A DNA stretch of 59,973 bases from the IMG/VR virus record IMGVR_UViG_3300033153_006809, positions 1-59,973 of that record, one strand, 5' to 3'. This document shows, piece after piece, positions 17,001 to 25,002 of the stretch. A program made the position numbers and the translations under genes. Within the stretch, counting starts at the first letter, position 1. Every line of letters begins with the position of its first letter. Origin of the DNA: a virus. The notes beneath the pieces were generated by a model. It was given only the letters and a program-made list of their open reading frames with translations, was not told where the DNA came from and made no database searches.

Positions 17001-17706
17001 TCTCTATTCAGCATCAGCTGCAGAAGGTGTATTGACACAATTATGGTCGGATTCAGAAAAAGAAATGCAATATGAGATAGAAAGAAATCCGAACAGTGAT
17101 GATCTTACTGTTACACTTTCAGCATCTGGTAGTAATAGATATATTATTGTAAGAAAGTCTGATTATACATATACACAGTCAACACCTGAAAGTACTTGGA
17201 ATATAAATCATAATTTAAATACTAATGCTTTAATATCACAAGTTTTTTCACAAAATAAAGAAATATTACCTCTAAATACCCAACATGAATATAATGATTC
17301 AACTATAACATTTAGTGAAGCTGTAACAGGAACCGCTGATTTTGTATGGATAAACACTGAATTTAACACATATCCAACACCAGACGATCCATCGGGTCTT
17401 AGTTTATCAGTTTCCGCATCATATTGGAAAGTGGGTATAGGAACAACACCAACATTTAATTCAATTGACGCTAATGATATAGAAACAATAGCTGCAAGTG
17501 GTAGTATATTATCATATGAAAATAGTACAAATGGTGATATTATTATATTAGAATTTGATGTTTCTCAAAAAATAGATATAAATATAACAGAGATAGGAAT
17601 TTTTAATGATGAAGATCGTCTTATGTTTTATACAAAATGTAGTCCATTGTATAAACCAGTAGATGTTATATTAAAATTATTCTATAGAATTACAAAATTT
17701 GAATAG
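14071..17706 (+). CDS. Large tail protein: tail-protein-I-like N-half with two LamG-like domains
   Basis: 1211 residues starting at GTG (14071) behind AGGAG. About residues 150-270 carry a tail-protein-I-like helical block (LLPPINRTTAMEDWL, FLQYIANDYGIEI, NLIYFLKRKGDYSTLYIVYKF), the family that links baseplate wedge to fibres. Two concanavalin/LamG-like jelly rolls follow, near 330-535 and 735-970. Each starts with a YKFDETxG...NNGTL pattern and ends with a MDEFRIYN or IDDVKFYSG strand. Its position after gp6 is that of T4 gp7. The LamG modules suggest glycan or surface binding by the baseplate periphery. Confidence 0.7.
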   Translation: MAKFSDSNWSILNEYFSILSGSRSGTHNSYLLSPKHTIVTEGGLFVDLYEHSDEYGYIGHNFTSDSVNDNIFKFKYQSVISTNSLTSGITTITNGSEMYFRKNSYFYEWLLNHYSEYRDYLNTNKMFLYFGKIWAISNEENYYSIEFKGLKDYMLELLPPINRTTAMEDWLKGYFDGTHHQIYNLTKNIWSMKDSKEIDIRFLQYIANDYGIEIKEGLTTELALREWVDNLIYFLKRKGDYSTLYIVYKFLLSNTTNTLNVFERWHDWRLSDYNDAPLASDWEDHHILEYYSIQPSGAAGDEYYSRYNPDGYPAYADSQGSLSINQNVDLFLEYKFDETGGLTATDSSSAGNNGTLTNFATSASNDMWVSGKFGNGVEFGISDDEHIDIGDSLVSTLSDSFTVSYYVKHNKFNHAMVHFMSSGIGGVLIGITPGNKFVIYYDDGINTTYWESEDDVLNGVETKFNKYVIVFKNNDIITVYKNNVLLENNGVDTGDMTDITMSNFTNTTNATIGNGFCGIMDEFRIYNTTLSELYLKALILSPHYRVELDLTSEPLGTDYIINESIANELVRYWNYTKPVSRFVTYNELVAPYAEIDGTDSKEISTYSTDETAYLTTKFTGAQYLSSEQSSAGFGDNTHNYNSVLSSDSWIIEIDSDTWNVNHNLGSKGTITQAYDNNNNLLLPSSVEVLNDDTLEFSFNSSVKGHALIADGNYTEAIEDTVGLGYGYSATSSGATALDFHYKFDETSGTTCDDDTGNSNGTLYNFPGDSSQWVTGKYNNGLHFRGFSEDDYVNTNTTMQTLFRSSFSISMWIKAEKMGTRAQVISGISNYSGSAQSTFWLEMSTDRRISVRIYDNYGNGVTNIRTPALTLEWEAGGNQTEYHLIVVAANYNNTLEIYYDGVKQILDGSSNDLTLLDMSTFSGVKSMAIGANIAYDGNDYNHYEGSIDDVKFYSGVLNQEDASSIYVGGPPNQTITHNLYSASAAEGVLTQLWSDSEKEMQYEIERNPNSDDLTVTLSASGSNRYIIVRKSDYTYTQSTPESTWNINHNLNTNALISQVFSQNKEILPLNTQHEYNDSTITFSEAVTGTADFVWINTEFNTYPTPDDPSGLSLSVSASYWKVGIGTTPTFNSIDANDIETIAASGSILSYENSTNGDIIILEFDVSQKIDINITEIGIFNDEDRLMFYTKCSPLYKPVDVILKLFYRITKFE

Positions 17707-17723
17707 GAGAGTATTAAAAAACA

Positions 17724-18506
17724 ATGGCTAGAATACATTTTTGGCAATATATAGTTAATGAAAATGGAGATCCACTAGAGAATGTAAATGTAAGGATTTA
17801 CTTATCAAACTCACCGGAAGAAGAAGCAGATATCTTTACACATCATATAACAGGAAACCCAATTAAATCAACAGAAGCACTATTATCCACTGATGGAAAT
17901 GGGTTTTTTGAATGTTGGTTTGGTGATATATTAGAAGATTCAGGCGGATATTCATCTAATCAAACATTTAAAATAGAATGGGAAAGAGCTGGTTTATTAA
18001 ATGGATACATTGATAATATGACAATATATCCAAATGTTTTTAGCGTAGTACAAACAGATAATGTGAGTCCAGATAAAGATGTTAAAAACAAGCTTATAAG
18101 CAATCAACTAGCATACAATTGGGATACACATATAAATGCAGAATCTATTAATGTACATGGATTAGAAGCTGTTAATCAATATGATACTAATACTGATTAT
18201 AATAAACTTGTAAGTAATAACCTTATGAATTATGTATTTTCTGTTCTTGCAAGTGCCGGTTCTATATCAATTGCAGCATCAGCTGCCACTGCAAGAGAAT
18301 TTGACGTTACATCATGGTCTTCTTCTGGTGGTAAACATTATATTGATTTGGATCACTTTTTAAATAGAGATTATCCAGTTGTAACATCTTACAAAACATC
18401 AAATGGAATGCAAATATATCCAGATGAAATAGAATCAATTTCAAGTTCAAGAATACGACTTTGGATGCCAGATGAAGTATCATTAAATATTACAATTATA
18501 GGTTAA
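17724..18506 (+). CDS. Tail fibre/baseplate-attached protein A (tandem paralogue)
   Basis: 260 residues. The N-terminal 100 or so form a beta domain (MARIHFWQYIVNENGDPLEN, with VNVRIYLSN) resembling a fibre-attachment or carboxypeptidase-regulatory-like fold. A middle heptad region containing NQLAYNWDTHIN and a C-terminal beta domain ending IRLWMPDEVSLNITIIG follow. The next gene is a clear paralogue in the same order (HFW start, NQLAYN, SNNLMN, terminal I-x-I-x-G). Probably a trimeric fibre or adaptor. Confidence 0.6.
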   Translation: MARIHFWQYIVNENGDPLENVNVRIYLSNSPEEEADIFTHHITGNPIKSTEALLSTDGNGFFECWFGDILEDSGGYSSNQTFKIEWERAGLLNGYIDNMTIYPNVFSVVQTDNVSPDKDVKNKLISNQLAYNWDTHINAESINVHGLEAVNQYDTNTDYNKLVSNNLMNYVFSVLASAGSISIAASAATAREFDVTSWSSSGGKHYIDLDHFLNRDYPVVTSYKTSNGMQIYPDEIESISSSRIRLWMPDEVSLNITIIG

Positions 18507-18521
18507 AGGGAGATTTAAAGC

Positions 18522-19304
18522 ATGGCATTGAAACATTTTTGGTATTCTCTTAGAGATGATGAAGGCATACCAATATCAGGACAACAAGTATATATATACA
18601 AACATGGTACAACTGATGAATTAGATATTTTTAACTCTATAGAAACACAGATATCACAACCTCTAATAACAACATCAACATCACCCTCTGGTATATTTGA
18701 TTTTTATATAAAAGATATACACTCATCAGGATACTTAGCATCACAAAAAATGACTATAGATTGGAGTCTTGGTAGTGTAGATAATTTAGATATATTTGAT
18801 AAAATATATCCTGTAAATGAAACAGATACTGATTCAGATAAAGATAAATCTACAAGTAATCAACTGGCATATAACTTGGAAATACATAAAGAATTGCTTG
18901 TAGATGGTGGAACAACTATACATAATTTATTACCAGTAGATGAAACAGACTCAAATGTTGATTTTAATAAAATTGTAAGTAATAACCTTATGAATAATTT
19001 GTATTCTGGTCTTGCATCAGCGGGTACAATAACAATTTCATCATCTGGTGCTATAATATCTTCATTCTCTATAGATGTAAAAGATGGTGTAGTGCCGGCA
19101 TGGTTAGATTCATTAGTGCCATCAGCCGGTGATTATTATGTTGATATAAATCATGGCCTTGATATAAAATATCCTTTGATATCTATATGGAAAACATCTA
19201 ATAAAAAAACTATATTTCCACCAAATATAATGTCAATTGATGAATATAATATTAGAATCTGGTCAAATGAAAATATGAAATCAGAAATATCAATAGTTGG
19301 TTAA
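18522..19304 (+). CDS. Tail fibre/baseplate-attached protein B (tandem paralogue)
   Basis: 260 residues, the same length and architecture as the preceding gene. It shares the start MALKHFWYSLRDDEGIPISG, the central STSNQLAYNLEIHKE, the repeated KIVSNNLMNNLYSGLASAG and the C-terminus ending MKSEISIVG. Tandem duplication followed by divergence of the middle and C-terminal parts is the simplest explanation, giving two fibre variants or a hetero-complex. AGGGAG precedes the ATG. Confidence 0.6.
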   Translation: MALKHFWYSLRDDEGIPISGQQVYIYKHGTTDELDIFNSIETQISQPLITTSTSPSGIFDFYIKDIHSSGYLASQKMTIDWSLGSVDNLDIFDKIYPVNETDTDSDKDKSTSNQLAYNLEIHKELLVDGGTTIHNLLPVDETDSNVDFNKIVSNNLMNNLYSGLASAGTITISSSGAIISSFSIDVKDGVVPAWLDSLVPSAGDYYVDINHGLDIKYPLISIWKTSNKKTIFPPNIMSIDEYNIRIWSNENMKSEISIVG

Positions 19305-19307
19305 AGT

Positions 19308-19658
19308 ATGAGATTTTCAAAATTTATGGAATACTCTGTTGATGATAAAGATATAAATGAATTTAGATCTTGTAAAATTCATTTTTCTGAAAATATAAAG
19401 AATATTAAAAGAATAAAAAATATAATGGAAGAACATGCTCTTGATATGAGTATTATACATAAAATAGAAAAAGAAAATAAAATGTTAGATGTATTTCATG
19501 ATGGTAGTATATTTATAGATTTTACAATAGATGAAAAAGAAAAAAATGATTATAAAATTAAAAATAAGTTAAAATTAAAAGTACTAGATTTTAATAATGA
19601 TTTATGTAAGATACAAAGAAATCTAGAAGAAGATTTAAAGAAAATGGAGGAGTTATAA
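19308..19658 (+). CDS. Small helical protein with possible head-targeting start
   Basis: 116 residues, highly charged, lysine-rich and helical (KIHFSENIKNIKRIKNIMEEH, then KLKLKVLDFNNDLCKIQRNLEEDLKK). The start MRFSKFMEYS partly resembles the T4-type head-targeting peptide (M-K/R-F-x-x-F/Y-x-x-E) but lacks a clean L/I-x-E cleavage site. Small, basic, helical proteins of this type are typical of phage internal head proteins. Its position among fibre genes would also fit a fibre chaperone. Confidence 0.5.
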   Translation: MRFSKFMEYSVDDKDINEFRSCKIHFSENIKNIKRIKNIMEEHALDMSIIHKIEKENKMLDVFHDGSIFIDFTIDEKEKNDYKIKNKLKLKVLDFNNDLCKIQRNLEEDLKKMEEL

Positions 19659-19659
19659 T

Positions 19660-20547
19660 ATGAAAAGTCATGGACTTGACATGATAGGAAATATAAAATT
19701 AGAAGTTGTAACAACATTACCAATATGGGCATCAACAGATGAAAGAAGATTGGTATATGCTACAGATACAGGTCTGATATATTACGGTGATAGTACTGGA
19801 TGGAAAATCGTTGTTGGAACGGATAGTACACAAACACTTACTAATAAAACTATTACTAGTAGTGAAAACACTCTTACATTAGATGGTTCTGATATAGTGG
19901 CTGGTTCTATAACTGATGCAAATATTAATGTAAGTGCTAATATAAAGGGTACAAAATTATTGGATAATACTATACCAGATGCTAAAATAATGAATGGTGT
20001 AAATGCTTCAAAAATAGGTAATCTTAATGTCAATAATACGGAATTATCTTTATTAAATGGTATAACGGATCTTGGAAATACAGGAACGTTTGTTACTAAT
20101 GCTAATGGTAATCCAACTATAGATGATGATTATTTTACAGTAACAAACAGTCATCCAGAGTCCACATGGGGATCTGTTGGCCCAACGGACTCCAATGCTT
20201 TAAAGGAATGGGAATCTATGGATTCTGTTGAATCTGGTGCCGACTATGTAATTATAAAATTATATGCACAATCATCAAGTGTTGATGATTATAAAAATCA
20301 AATGAGGTACATATCTGTACATGCTAGAAAAACAGGAGGTAATCAGGGGATTACCACTAGAAACAGGATGATTTATGTAAACAATGTTACAAACGATAAT
20401 AGTGGTTACACTTGGGCAGCAGGGCAATCAGAAGTGATAGTACCAGTTGATGATGATTTACGATTTGATTTATATTGGTATACCACATTTAATTATAATA
20501 GAGTAGTATCTTGTACACTGGTTGGATGGGGATTCAATCCATCATAA
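19660..20547 (+). CDS. Tail fibre protein (paralogue 1)
   Basis: 295 residues. The N-terminal module (KSHGLDMIGNIKLEVVTTLP, then DERRLVYATDTGLIYYGDST) is the short head found in many phage fibre or structural proteins. A repeat-rich shaft follows (TQTLTNKTITSSENTLTLDG, ANINVSANIKGTKL). The C-terminal globular beta domain ends SCTLVGWGFNPS. AGGAG lies inside the preceding gene. The next gene shares only the head module, so the distal parts likely provide different receptor specificities. Confidence 0.7.
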   Translation: MKSHGLDMIGNIKLEVVTTLPIWASTDERRLVYATDTGLIYYGDSTGWKIVVGTDSTQTLTNKTITSSENTLTLDGSDIVAGSITDANINVSANIKGTKLLDNTIPDAKIMNGVNASKIGNLNVNNTELSLLNGITDLGNTGTFVTNANGNPTIDDDYFTVTNSHPESTWGSVGPTDSNALKEWESMDSVESGADYVIIKLYAQSSSVDDYKNQMRYISVHARKTGGNQGITTRNRMIYVNNVTNDNSGYTWAAGQSEVIVPVDDDLRFDLYWYTTFNYNRVVSCTLVGWGFNPS

Positions 20548-20585
20548 AATAATTTTGAGTAAAAATAAACACGGAGAATAAATAA

Positions 20586-21515
20586 ATGGAAAATTATGGA
20601 ATAGACATGAAAGGAAACATTCAGATAGAAAATGTTTCAACACTGCCAGCATGGACATCATCAGATGAAAGAAGAATGATATATGTCGCTTATGATGATA
20701 GAATCTATTATGGGTCTGGTTCAAAATGGGAACGTGTTCTTGATAATAGTTATTATATTAGTGAGCATAATAAAGGATGGTATAAAAGACCTCTTTTTAA
20801 ATGGATAAGTGATACTACTATAGATATATATCCTGGTGCATATCACTATAATGATGGAACAACAGAAAAAATGGTATATTGGAATGATAAGTTAACATTT
20901 GTATTGGGGCCAGGTGGATCAAATGTTAATTCAGATTCATTAAGTACAGATCAGTGGCACTATATATATCTACATAAAACATCAATTGATTCTCATGGAT
21001 CTGTAGAACTTGATGAAGGATGTTTTATTAATTCAGCATCTGCATCACCATCAATATTAACAACTGGTGGTTATGGTATTTATTATGATACAAGTAGACT
21101 TATATACGCATTAAGAACAGATGGATCTAGTAATATTGCAGAATTTTTCCAATATGGAAACTTTACACAATGGGCTAATTTTTTAACAAGAGTTAGTTCA
21201 CAAACTTTAGGATCTTCATGGACAAATATAGGTATGTCAGTTCCAACAATAACTGGTGTTAATATAAGATCAAGTATAACAATTCATGATTCTTATTCTG
21301 ATTCTACAGCAGATTTATTTTGGAGAACAAAATATCAAACAGGATCAACAGGAACATATATACTTAGTATAGATTCTACATCAGCATATAAAAATAGTAA
21401 TATAGATGTTATTTCAGATTATCTTAATGGTTATATTGAAATGAGACATGTAGGTGGTGTTCTTAATAATATTACTGTACATCAAAATGGATGGTATTTA
21501 CCAGATGGAATATAA
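20586..21515 (+). CDS. Tail fibre protein (paralogue 2)
   Basis: 309 residues. The head (MENYGIDMKGNIQIENVSTL, then DERRMIYVAYDDRIYYGSGS) is clearly paralogous to that of the previous gene. The rest is different: no T-I-T-S shaft, a larger beta-rich body (IDIYPGAYHYNDGTTEKMVYW) and a C-terminal NITVHQNGWYLPDGI. Probably a second fibre or receptor-binding tip attached through the same head. It is the last structural gene before the early-type promoter at 21524. Confidence 0.7.
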   Translation: MENYGIDMKGNIQIENVSTLPAWTSSDERRMIYVAYDDRIYYGSGSKWERVLDNSYYISEHNKGWYKRPLFKWISDTTIDIYPGAYHYNDGTTEKMVYWNDKLTFVLGPGGSNVNSDSLSTDQWHYIYLHKTSIDSHGSVELDEGCFINSASASPSILTTGGYGIYYDTSRLIYALRTDGSSNIAEFFQYGNFTQWANFLTRVSSQTLGSSWTNIGMSVPTITGVNIRSSITIHDSYSDSTADLFWRTKYQTGSTGTYILSIDSTSAYKNSNIDVISDYLNGYIEMRHVGGVLNNITVHQNGWYLPDGI

Positions 21516-21523
21516 TATTTTTG

Positions 21524-21552
21524 TTTACATTTAATTAATTATAAGTTATAAT
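21524..21552 (+). promoter_or_regulatory. Sigma70-like promoter (TTTACA-N17-TATAAT) before the late sigma gene
   Basis: The -35 TTTACA at 21524-21529 and -10 TATAAT at 21547-21552 are spaced 17 nt, close to the host consensus. It begins the gp55-gp47 transcript with a leader of about 33 nt. It follows the end of the tail-fibre block and separates late from early transcription. Confidence 0.75.
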
Positions 21553-21591
21553 AGTTATAGTTGATTATAGATAAATTGAAGCTGGAGATAT

Positions 21592-22035
21592 ATGGATAAA
21601 AAACAAAGATATTATATAAGAAACAAGGATTTATTACCAGAAATAATAAAATATAAGGATAGTGGAGAAATTGGTGAAAAGCTAGCAATAATGATACAAC
21701 AAATAGCTATAAACTATTCCAACAGAGGAAATTTTGCTGGATATACATGGAGAGAAGATATGGTATCTGAAGCTATCTTAATATGCTTTAAATACATGCA
21801 TAATTTTGATCCAAAGAAACAAAAAAATCCAAATCCATTTTCTTATTTTACAACAGTAATACACAATGCTTTTATAAATTATATAAAGAAACAAAAGAAA
21901 CATAGTGATATAAAAGATGTATGTTATAAAAACTGCCATCTTATAGATGAAGAAAATGAATTCTATCACTATGCTGTAAAGGGAATAGATTATCAAATAA
22001 TGAGAAAACATGATATAGTTGTGAAGAAAAAATGA
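21592..22035 (+). CDS. 55: Late-transcription sigma factor, T4 gp55 family
   Basis: 147 residues. The core (LAIMIQQIAINYSNRGNFAG, WREDMVSEAILICFKYMHNF, NPFSYFTTVIHNAFINYIKK) matches T4 gp55, a minimal sigma carrying only region-2-like sequence. gp55 binds host RNA polymerase core and recognises TATAAATA. T4 gp55 is about 185 residues; here the C-terminal tail that contacts the sliding clamp is short, so clamp coupling may differ. Overlaps the next small gene by 4 nt (ATGA). Confidence 0.88.
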   Translation: MDKKQRYYIRNKDLLPEIIKYKDSGEIGEKLAIMIQQIAINYSNRGNFAGYTWREDMVSEAILICFKYMHNFDPKKQKNPNPFSYFTTVIHNAFINYIKKQKKHSDIKDVCYKNCHLIDEENEFYHYAVKGIDYQIMRKHDIVVKKK

Positions 22036-22133
22036 CAGTAATAAAACATAAAAAACCAAGAGTGAAAAAAATTGTAGAAAAAAAGTTTAAAGTAAAAATA
22101 CCTGAGTCACTAAAGAGGAAATCAAAAAAATAA
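22032..22133 (+). CDS. Tiny basic protein between gp55 and gp47
   Basis: 33 residues, more than a third lysine or arginine (KHKKPRVKKIVEKKFKVKI, ending KRKSKK). It starts in the gp55 stop (ATGA) and ends one base before the gp47 ATG, so spacing supports it as a translated, coupled gene. Probably nucleic-acid binding or a peptide that contacts the polymerase; this is inference from charge and position. Confidence 0.5.
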   Translation: MTVIKHKKPRVKKIVEKKFKVKIPESLKRKSKK

Positions 22134-22134
22134 T

Positions 22135-23112
22135 ATGAAAAAATTTGTGATGTTAAGTGATGTACATTTAGGAATATATAATGATTCAGAAACATGGCAC
22201 AATGTAGCAATTATATTATTTGAAGAAGTATGTGACTATTGTATAAGAAATAACATAGACACACTATTATTACTTGGTGACTTTTTTCATAATCGCAAAT
22301 CAACAAATACAAAGACCCAACACGCCGCACATAAAATAGCAAAAATAATTAGTCCATTAAAAACCTATATAATAGTGGGTAATCATGACTGCTATTTCAA
22401 AAACAAAATCATACCAAATTCATTAGAGTTATTCAAAAAATACAATCATATAAACATAATAGAAGAAACAACAATAATTGATGATATGTCCTTAGTTCCA
22501 TGGCTAGGTGAACTAAAAAAATCAAAATACTGTTTTGGCCATTTTGCAATAAATGGCTTTAACATGAATGATAACTATACATGTGGTGATGGAGTTGAAT
22601 CTACAAAGTTTAAATCATATAAATCCGTATTCTCTGGACACTTTCATACACCATCTAAACAAAAAAATATAACATACTTAGGATCACCATTTCAACAAAC
22701 ATTTAATGATATCAACGGCAAGAGGGGATATTATATATTTGATAATGGTGATTCGCATTTTATAGAGTTCACCAAATACCCTCATTTTATAAAACTCAAT
22801 GCTGGGGATAAAATAACAGATGATATAAGTGGTAATATAATAAGACTTATCTTTACAGAGGATTTTGGAGAAAACAAAAATCAGATGATTGTAGATAAGA
22901 TAACAGATAGAAACCCACTTCAACTGCATGTGGATTTTAAAATATCTGGAAACGACAACGATCAGCGTCAAGAAGAAATGGATATAGGCATATTAGATCA
23001 TGATAAAGTTATAAAAGAGTACACAAAGAATTACGATTTACCAAAGTATATTAGTAGAAAAGTATTAATTAAAATGATGTTAAAGATCAAAGAAGAGGCT
23101 TATGGATTATAA
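22135..23112 (+). CDS. 47: Recombination exonuclease subunit, T4 gp47 / SbcD / Mre11 family
   Basis: 325 residues. Metallophosphoesterase motifs are in order: D9-x-H11 (SDVHLG), GDFFH (48-52), GNHD (82-85) and SGHFHTPS (about 168-175), which bind the two manganese ions. With the gp46 ATPase at 25062 it forms the nuclease that resects DNA ends for recombination-dependent replication and degrades host DNA in T4. Length matches T4 gp47 (339). The gp46 gene is separated from it by several small genes, whereas in T4 the two are closer. Confidence 0.93.
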   Translation: MKKFVMLSDVHLGIYNDSETWHNVAIILFEEVCDYCIRNNIDTLLLLGDFFHNRKSTNTKTQHAAHKIAKIISPLKTYIIVGNHDCYFKNKIIPNSLELFKKYNHINIIEETTIIDDMSLVPWLGELKKSKYCFGHFAINGFNMNDNYTCGDGVESTKFKSYKSVFSGHFHTPSKQKNITYLGSPFQQTFNDINGKRGYYIFDNGDSHFIEFTKYPHFIKLNAGDKITDDISGNIIRLIFTEDFGENKNQMIVDKITDRNPLQLHVDFKISGNDNDQRQEEMDIGILDHDKVIKEYTKNYDLPKYISRKVLIKMMLKIKEEAYGL

Positions 23113-23296
23113 ACAACATAACTATAGAAGAGTAAACGTAACCGTAACAGAAAGCGATTGGTGTTCATATAGTGGTATTTGTAAAAAAAGTATATGTATT
23201 AAAAATGATTTGTGCTCTCATTGTAAGTATAAAATACCAGTTGATATACCAGAAATGATAAAGAAAAAAATGGAAAGTATAAAAGAAGGTGGATAA
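23102..23296 (+). CDS. Small cysteine-rich protein
   Basis: 64 residues, overlapping the end of gp47 by 11 nt. Cysteines at about 21, 27, 32, 38 and 41 (CSYSGICKKSICIKNDLCSHC) form a likely zinc site. A basic, helical C-terminus follows (PEMIKKKMESIKEGG). No family recognised. Confidence 0.6.
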   Translation: MDYKQHNYRRVNVTVTESDWCSYSGICKKSICIKNDLCSHCKYKIPVDIPEMIKKKMESIKEGG

Positions 23297-23647
23297 ATGA
23301 GTATATTAAATAGTGCTGGTGATTATTGGCATATTACAGATAATAATATTGCTAATGGTGGTGGTACATCTATAACAACAACATATAGTAGTAGTGATGA
23401 TGGTGATTTTTTAATAGTTGATGATAGGCATGAATTATACAATAAAATAAACAAACATGAGAAACATATAGATCTTTTATATAGAATCATTAGCAAAACC
23501 ATGAACGAAATTATAGAGAAAAACATAAGTATTAGTAATTCTTTGAGATATGAAGTATTTGATTTACTTGAAGAAATTGAGTCTAACAAAAAAGAAAAAA
23601 AGAAAGAAGATGATGGGTTCATTCAAGAGGAAGAAATGGCAATATGA
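23297..23647 (+). CDS. Helical protein with disordered start, unknown
   Basis: 116 residues. The first 40 are glycine/serine/threonine-rich (NIANGGGTSITTTYSSSDDG). A coiled-coil-like region follows (YNKINKHEKHIDLLYRIISK) and a lysine/glutamate tail closes it. It overlaps the next gene by 4 nt. A disordered start plus coiled coil fits a structural or scaffolding role. Not recognised. Confidence 0.55.
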   Translation: MSILNSAGDYWHITDNNIANGGGTSITTTYSSSDDGDFLIVDDRHELYNKINKHEKHIDLLYRIISKTMNEIIEKNISISNSLRYEVFDLLEEIESNKKEKKKEDDGFIQEEEMAI

Positions 23648-24291
23648 CTATACATAATGATTTTGTTGTACGTAAAAATGGTAATATAAGATATGTTGGT
23701 TGTGGTGAATCATATAACATAACTGAATTTTACCAATATTTAATAAACTTATCAGATGATTTGTTAGATATAACATCACATGTTCCAATTGAACGAGTAA
23801 CACCAGATATTATGAGATTAACTAACAATTATAATATAAATGATTATGCTTCTATATATCTTTATGGTGGAACTATTATACAAGGTGAAAATGATACAGA
23901 AGAAGTATATAATGGATTAATTATAGTGGGTTTTGTGAATAATCCAAAAACCAATATAAGTATAATACAAAATAATAAGGTATATGATATAATAAAACCA
24001 GGACATAATGGTGATTATGGTGAGTCTGGTATTATAGCAAGATATATGGTAAAATCAAAAACAAAAGGCGAACTTATAGACGATGGTAAACTTATTGTAA
24101 GAGCAATATATCCTGGTGATACATTTTCAGAATATATTGCTAACATGAATTGTCTTGGAAATGTTTATATAGCCATTTTTACACAACCAGATTTGTTATA
24201 TTCTGTTGATACAATATATGATACAGATGATGTTTACGTTGATGAAAATAAAAAATATGAGTTTATAAAAAAAGAAGAAATGATGATATAA
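23644..24291 (+). CDS. Unknown beta-rich protein
   Basis: 215 residues, predicted mainly beta. Clear strands include FVVRKNGNIRYVG, YASIYLYGGTIIQGE, GLIIVGFVNN and GNVYIAIFT. The pattern suggests a compact jelly-roll or decoration-type domain, but I do not recognise the family. It is the last gene before the promoter at 24295, and its start overlaps the previous gene (ATGA). Confidence 0.55.
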   Translation: MTIHNDFVVRKNGNIRYVGCGESYNITEFYQYLINLSDDLLDITSHVPIERVTPDIMRLTNNYNINDYASIYLYGGTIIQGENDTEEVYNGLIIVGFVNNPKTNISIIQNNKVYDIIKPGHNGDYGESGIIARYMVKSKTKGELIDDGKLIVRAIYPGDTFSEYIANMNCLGNVYIAIFTQPDLLYSVDTIYDTDDVYVDENKKYEFIKKEEMMI

Positions 24292-24294
24292 GTG

Positions 24295-24323
24295 TTTACA
24301 TTTTTTATTAAAAATTGTATAAT
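24295..24323 (+). promoter_or_regulatory. Sigma70-like promoter (TTTACA-N17-TATAAT)
   Basis: The -35 TTTACA (24295-24300) and -10 TATAAT (24318-24323) are spaced 17 nt with an AT-rich spacer. It faces the metallopeptidase-like gene at 24359 and probably the gp46-UvsX block behind it. The -35 begins right after the previous stop codon. Confidence 0.75.
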
Positions 24324-24358
24324 TACTTATCATAAATTGTTAAAAGGAGAAATTGTAT

Positions 24359-24820
24359 ATGAGATTTGAAGAGGCACCAACAGAAGTATATGAAATATTG
24401 AGAGAATGTAAAGATCAACATTTTCCAACTCTAGCAGGATGTAATATAAAGGTAGTTTTTGATTTAAAAAAGAGAATGTCTGGTGGAAAATTAACACTGG
24501 GATCATTGCAGAAACCAAATGAGCTATTAAGATTTTTCACAATAGATGAATCTGGTAATGATGAAGGATATGACTATCTAATGAGAATAGATAAAAAGGC
24601 ATGGACTGAGATAATGACTAGTGGTGATAAAAAAAGATTAGTTCGCCATGAATTAAGACATTCAGATGTTGATTTTGATTCATCAAATCCTTATAAGCTA
24701 AGAGGACATAGCGTTGAGGATTTTTATTCTGAAATAACATTAAACGAAGATGATCCACGGTGGGGCGAACGAGTTTCAATGGCAACATTCTCAGCATATG
24801 AAATAGAAAGGAACGGATAA
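24359..24820 (+). CDS. Putative phage metallopeptidase (HELRH)
   Basis: 153 residues from the ATG at 24359, chosen over a TTG at 24353 because AGGAG then lies 9 nt upstream. The motif VRHELRHSDVDF is an HExxH zinc-binding site, followed by the family-typical PYKLRGHSVEDFYSEI. This matches the 'putative phage metallopeptidase' domain (Pfam PF18894) as I recall it. Substrate unknown; it is expressed early from the promoter at 24295, in contrast with the HELIH protein in the late tail block. Confidence 0.75.
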   Translation: MRFEEAPTEVYEILRECKDQHFPTLAGCNIKVVFDLKKRMSGGKLTLGSLQKPNELLRFFTIDESGNDEGYDYLMRIDKKAWTEIMTSGDKKRLVRHELRHSDVDFDSSNPYKLRGHSVEDFYSEITLNEDDPRWGERVSMATFSAYEIERNG

Positions 24821-24957
24821 TGGATTTTATATTAAGTTGTTTAATAATATTTGTAAAAGCATCAATTGGTGGTATGATAGTATCTACATTTTTTGGTATA
24901 CTTGTATTGTTTACTGGATTTGTGTCTTATGCACTACTTGGTGTTGGAAAAGATTAA
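24820..24957 (+). CDS. Small two-helix membrane protein
   Basis: 45 residues, almost entirely hydrophobic, with two helices split by a glycine pair (FILSCLIIFVKASIGGMIVS, then FFGILVLFTGFVSYALLG). It overlaps the preceding stop by one base (TAATG). Size and hydrophobicity fit a small holin-like, antiholin-like or exclusion peptide; no specific family is recognised. Confidence 0.5.
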   Translation: MDFILSCLIIFVKASIGGMIVSTFFGILVLFTGFVSYALLGVGKD

Positions 24958-25002
24958 CCAGGCTGTCTTATTTCCTCCTACTTTATAATGATGGTTTGGA
25001 TA

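Noticed and set aside
24820-24957. Third GAT-TAA recoding site at the end of the small membrane protein
   Set aside because: The +1 frame continues for only about ten codons with no recognisable sequence, so there is no sign of a longer product.
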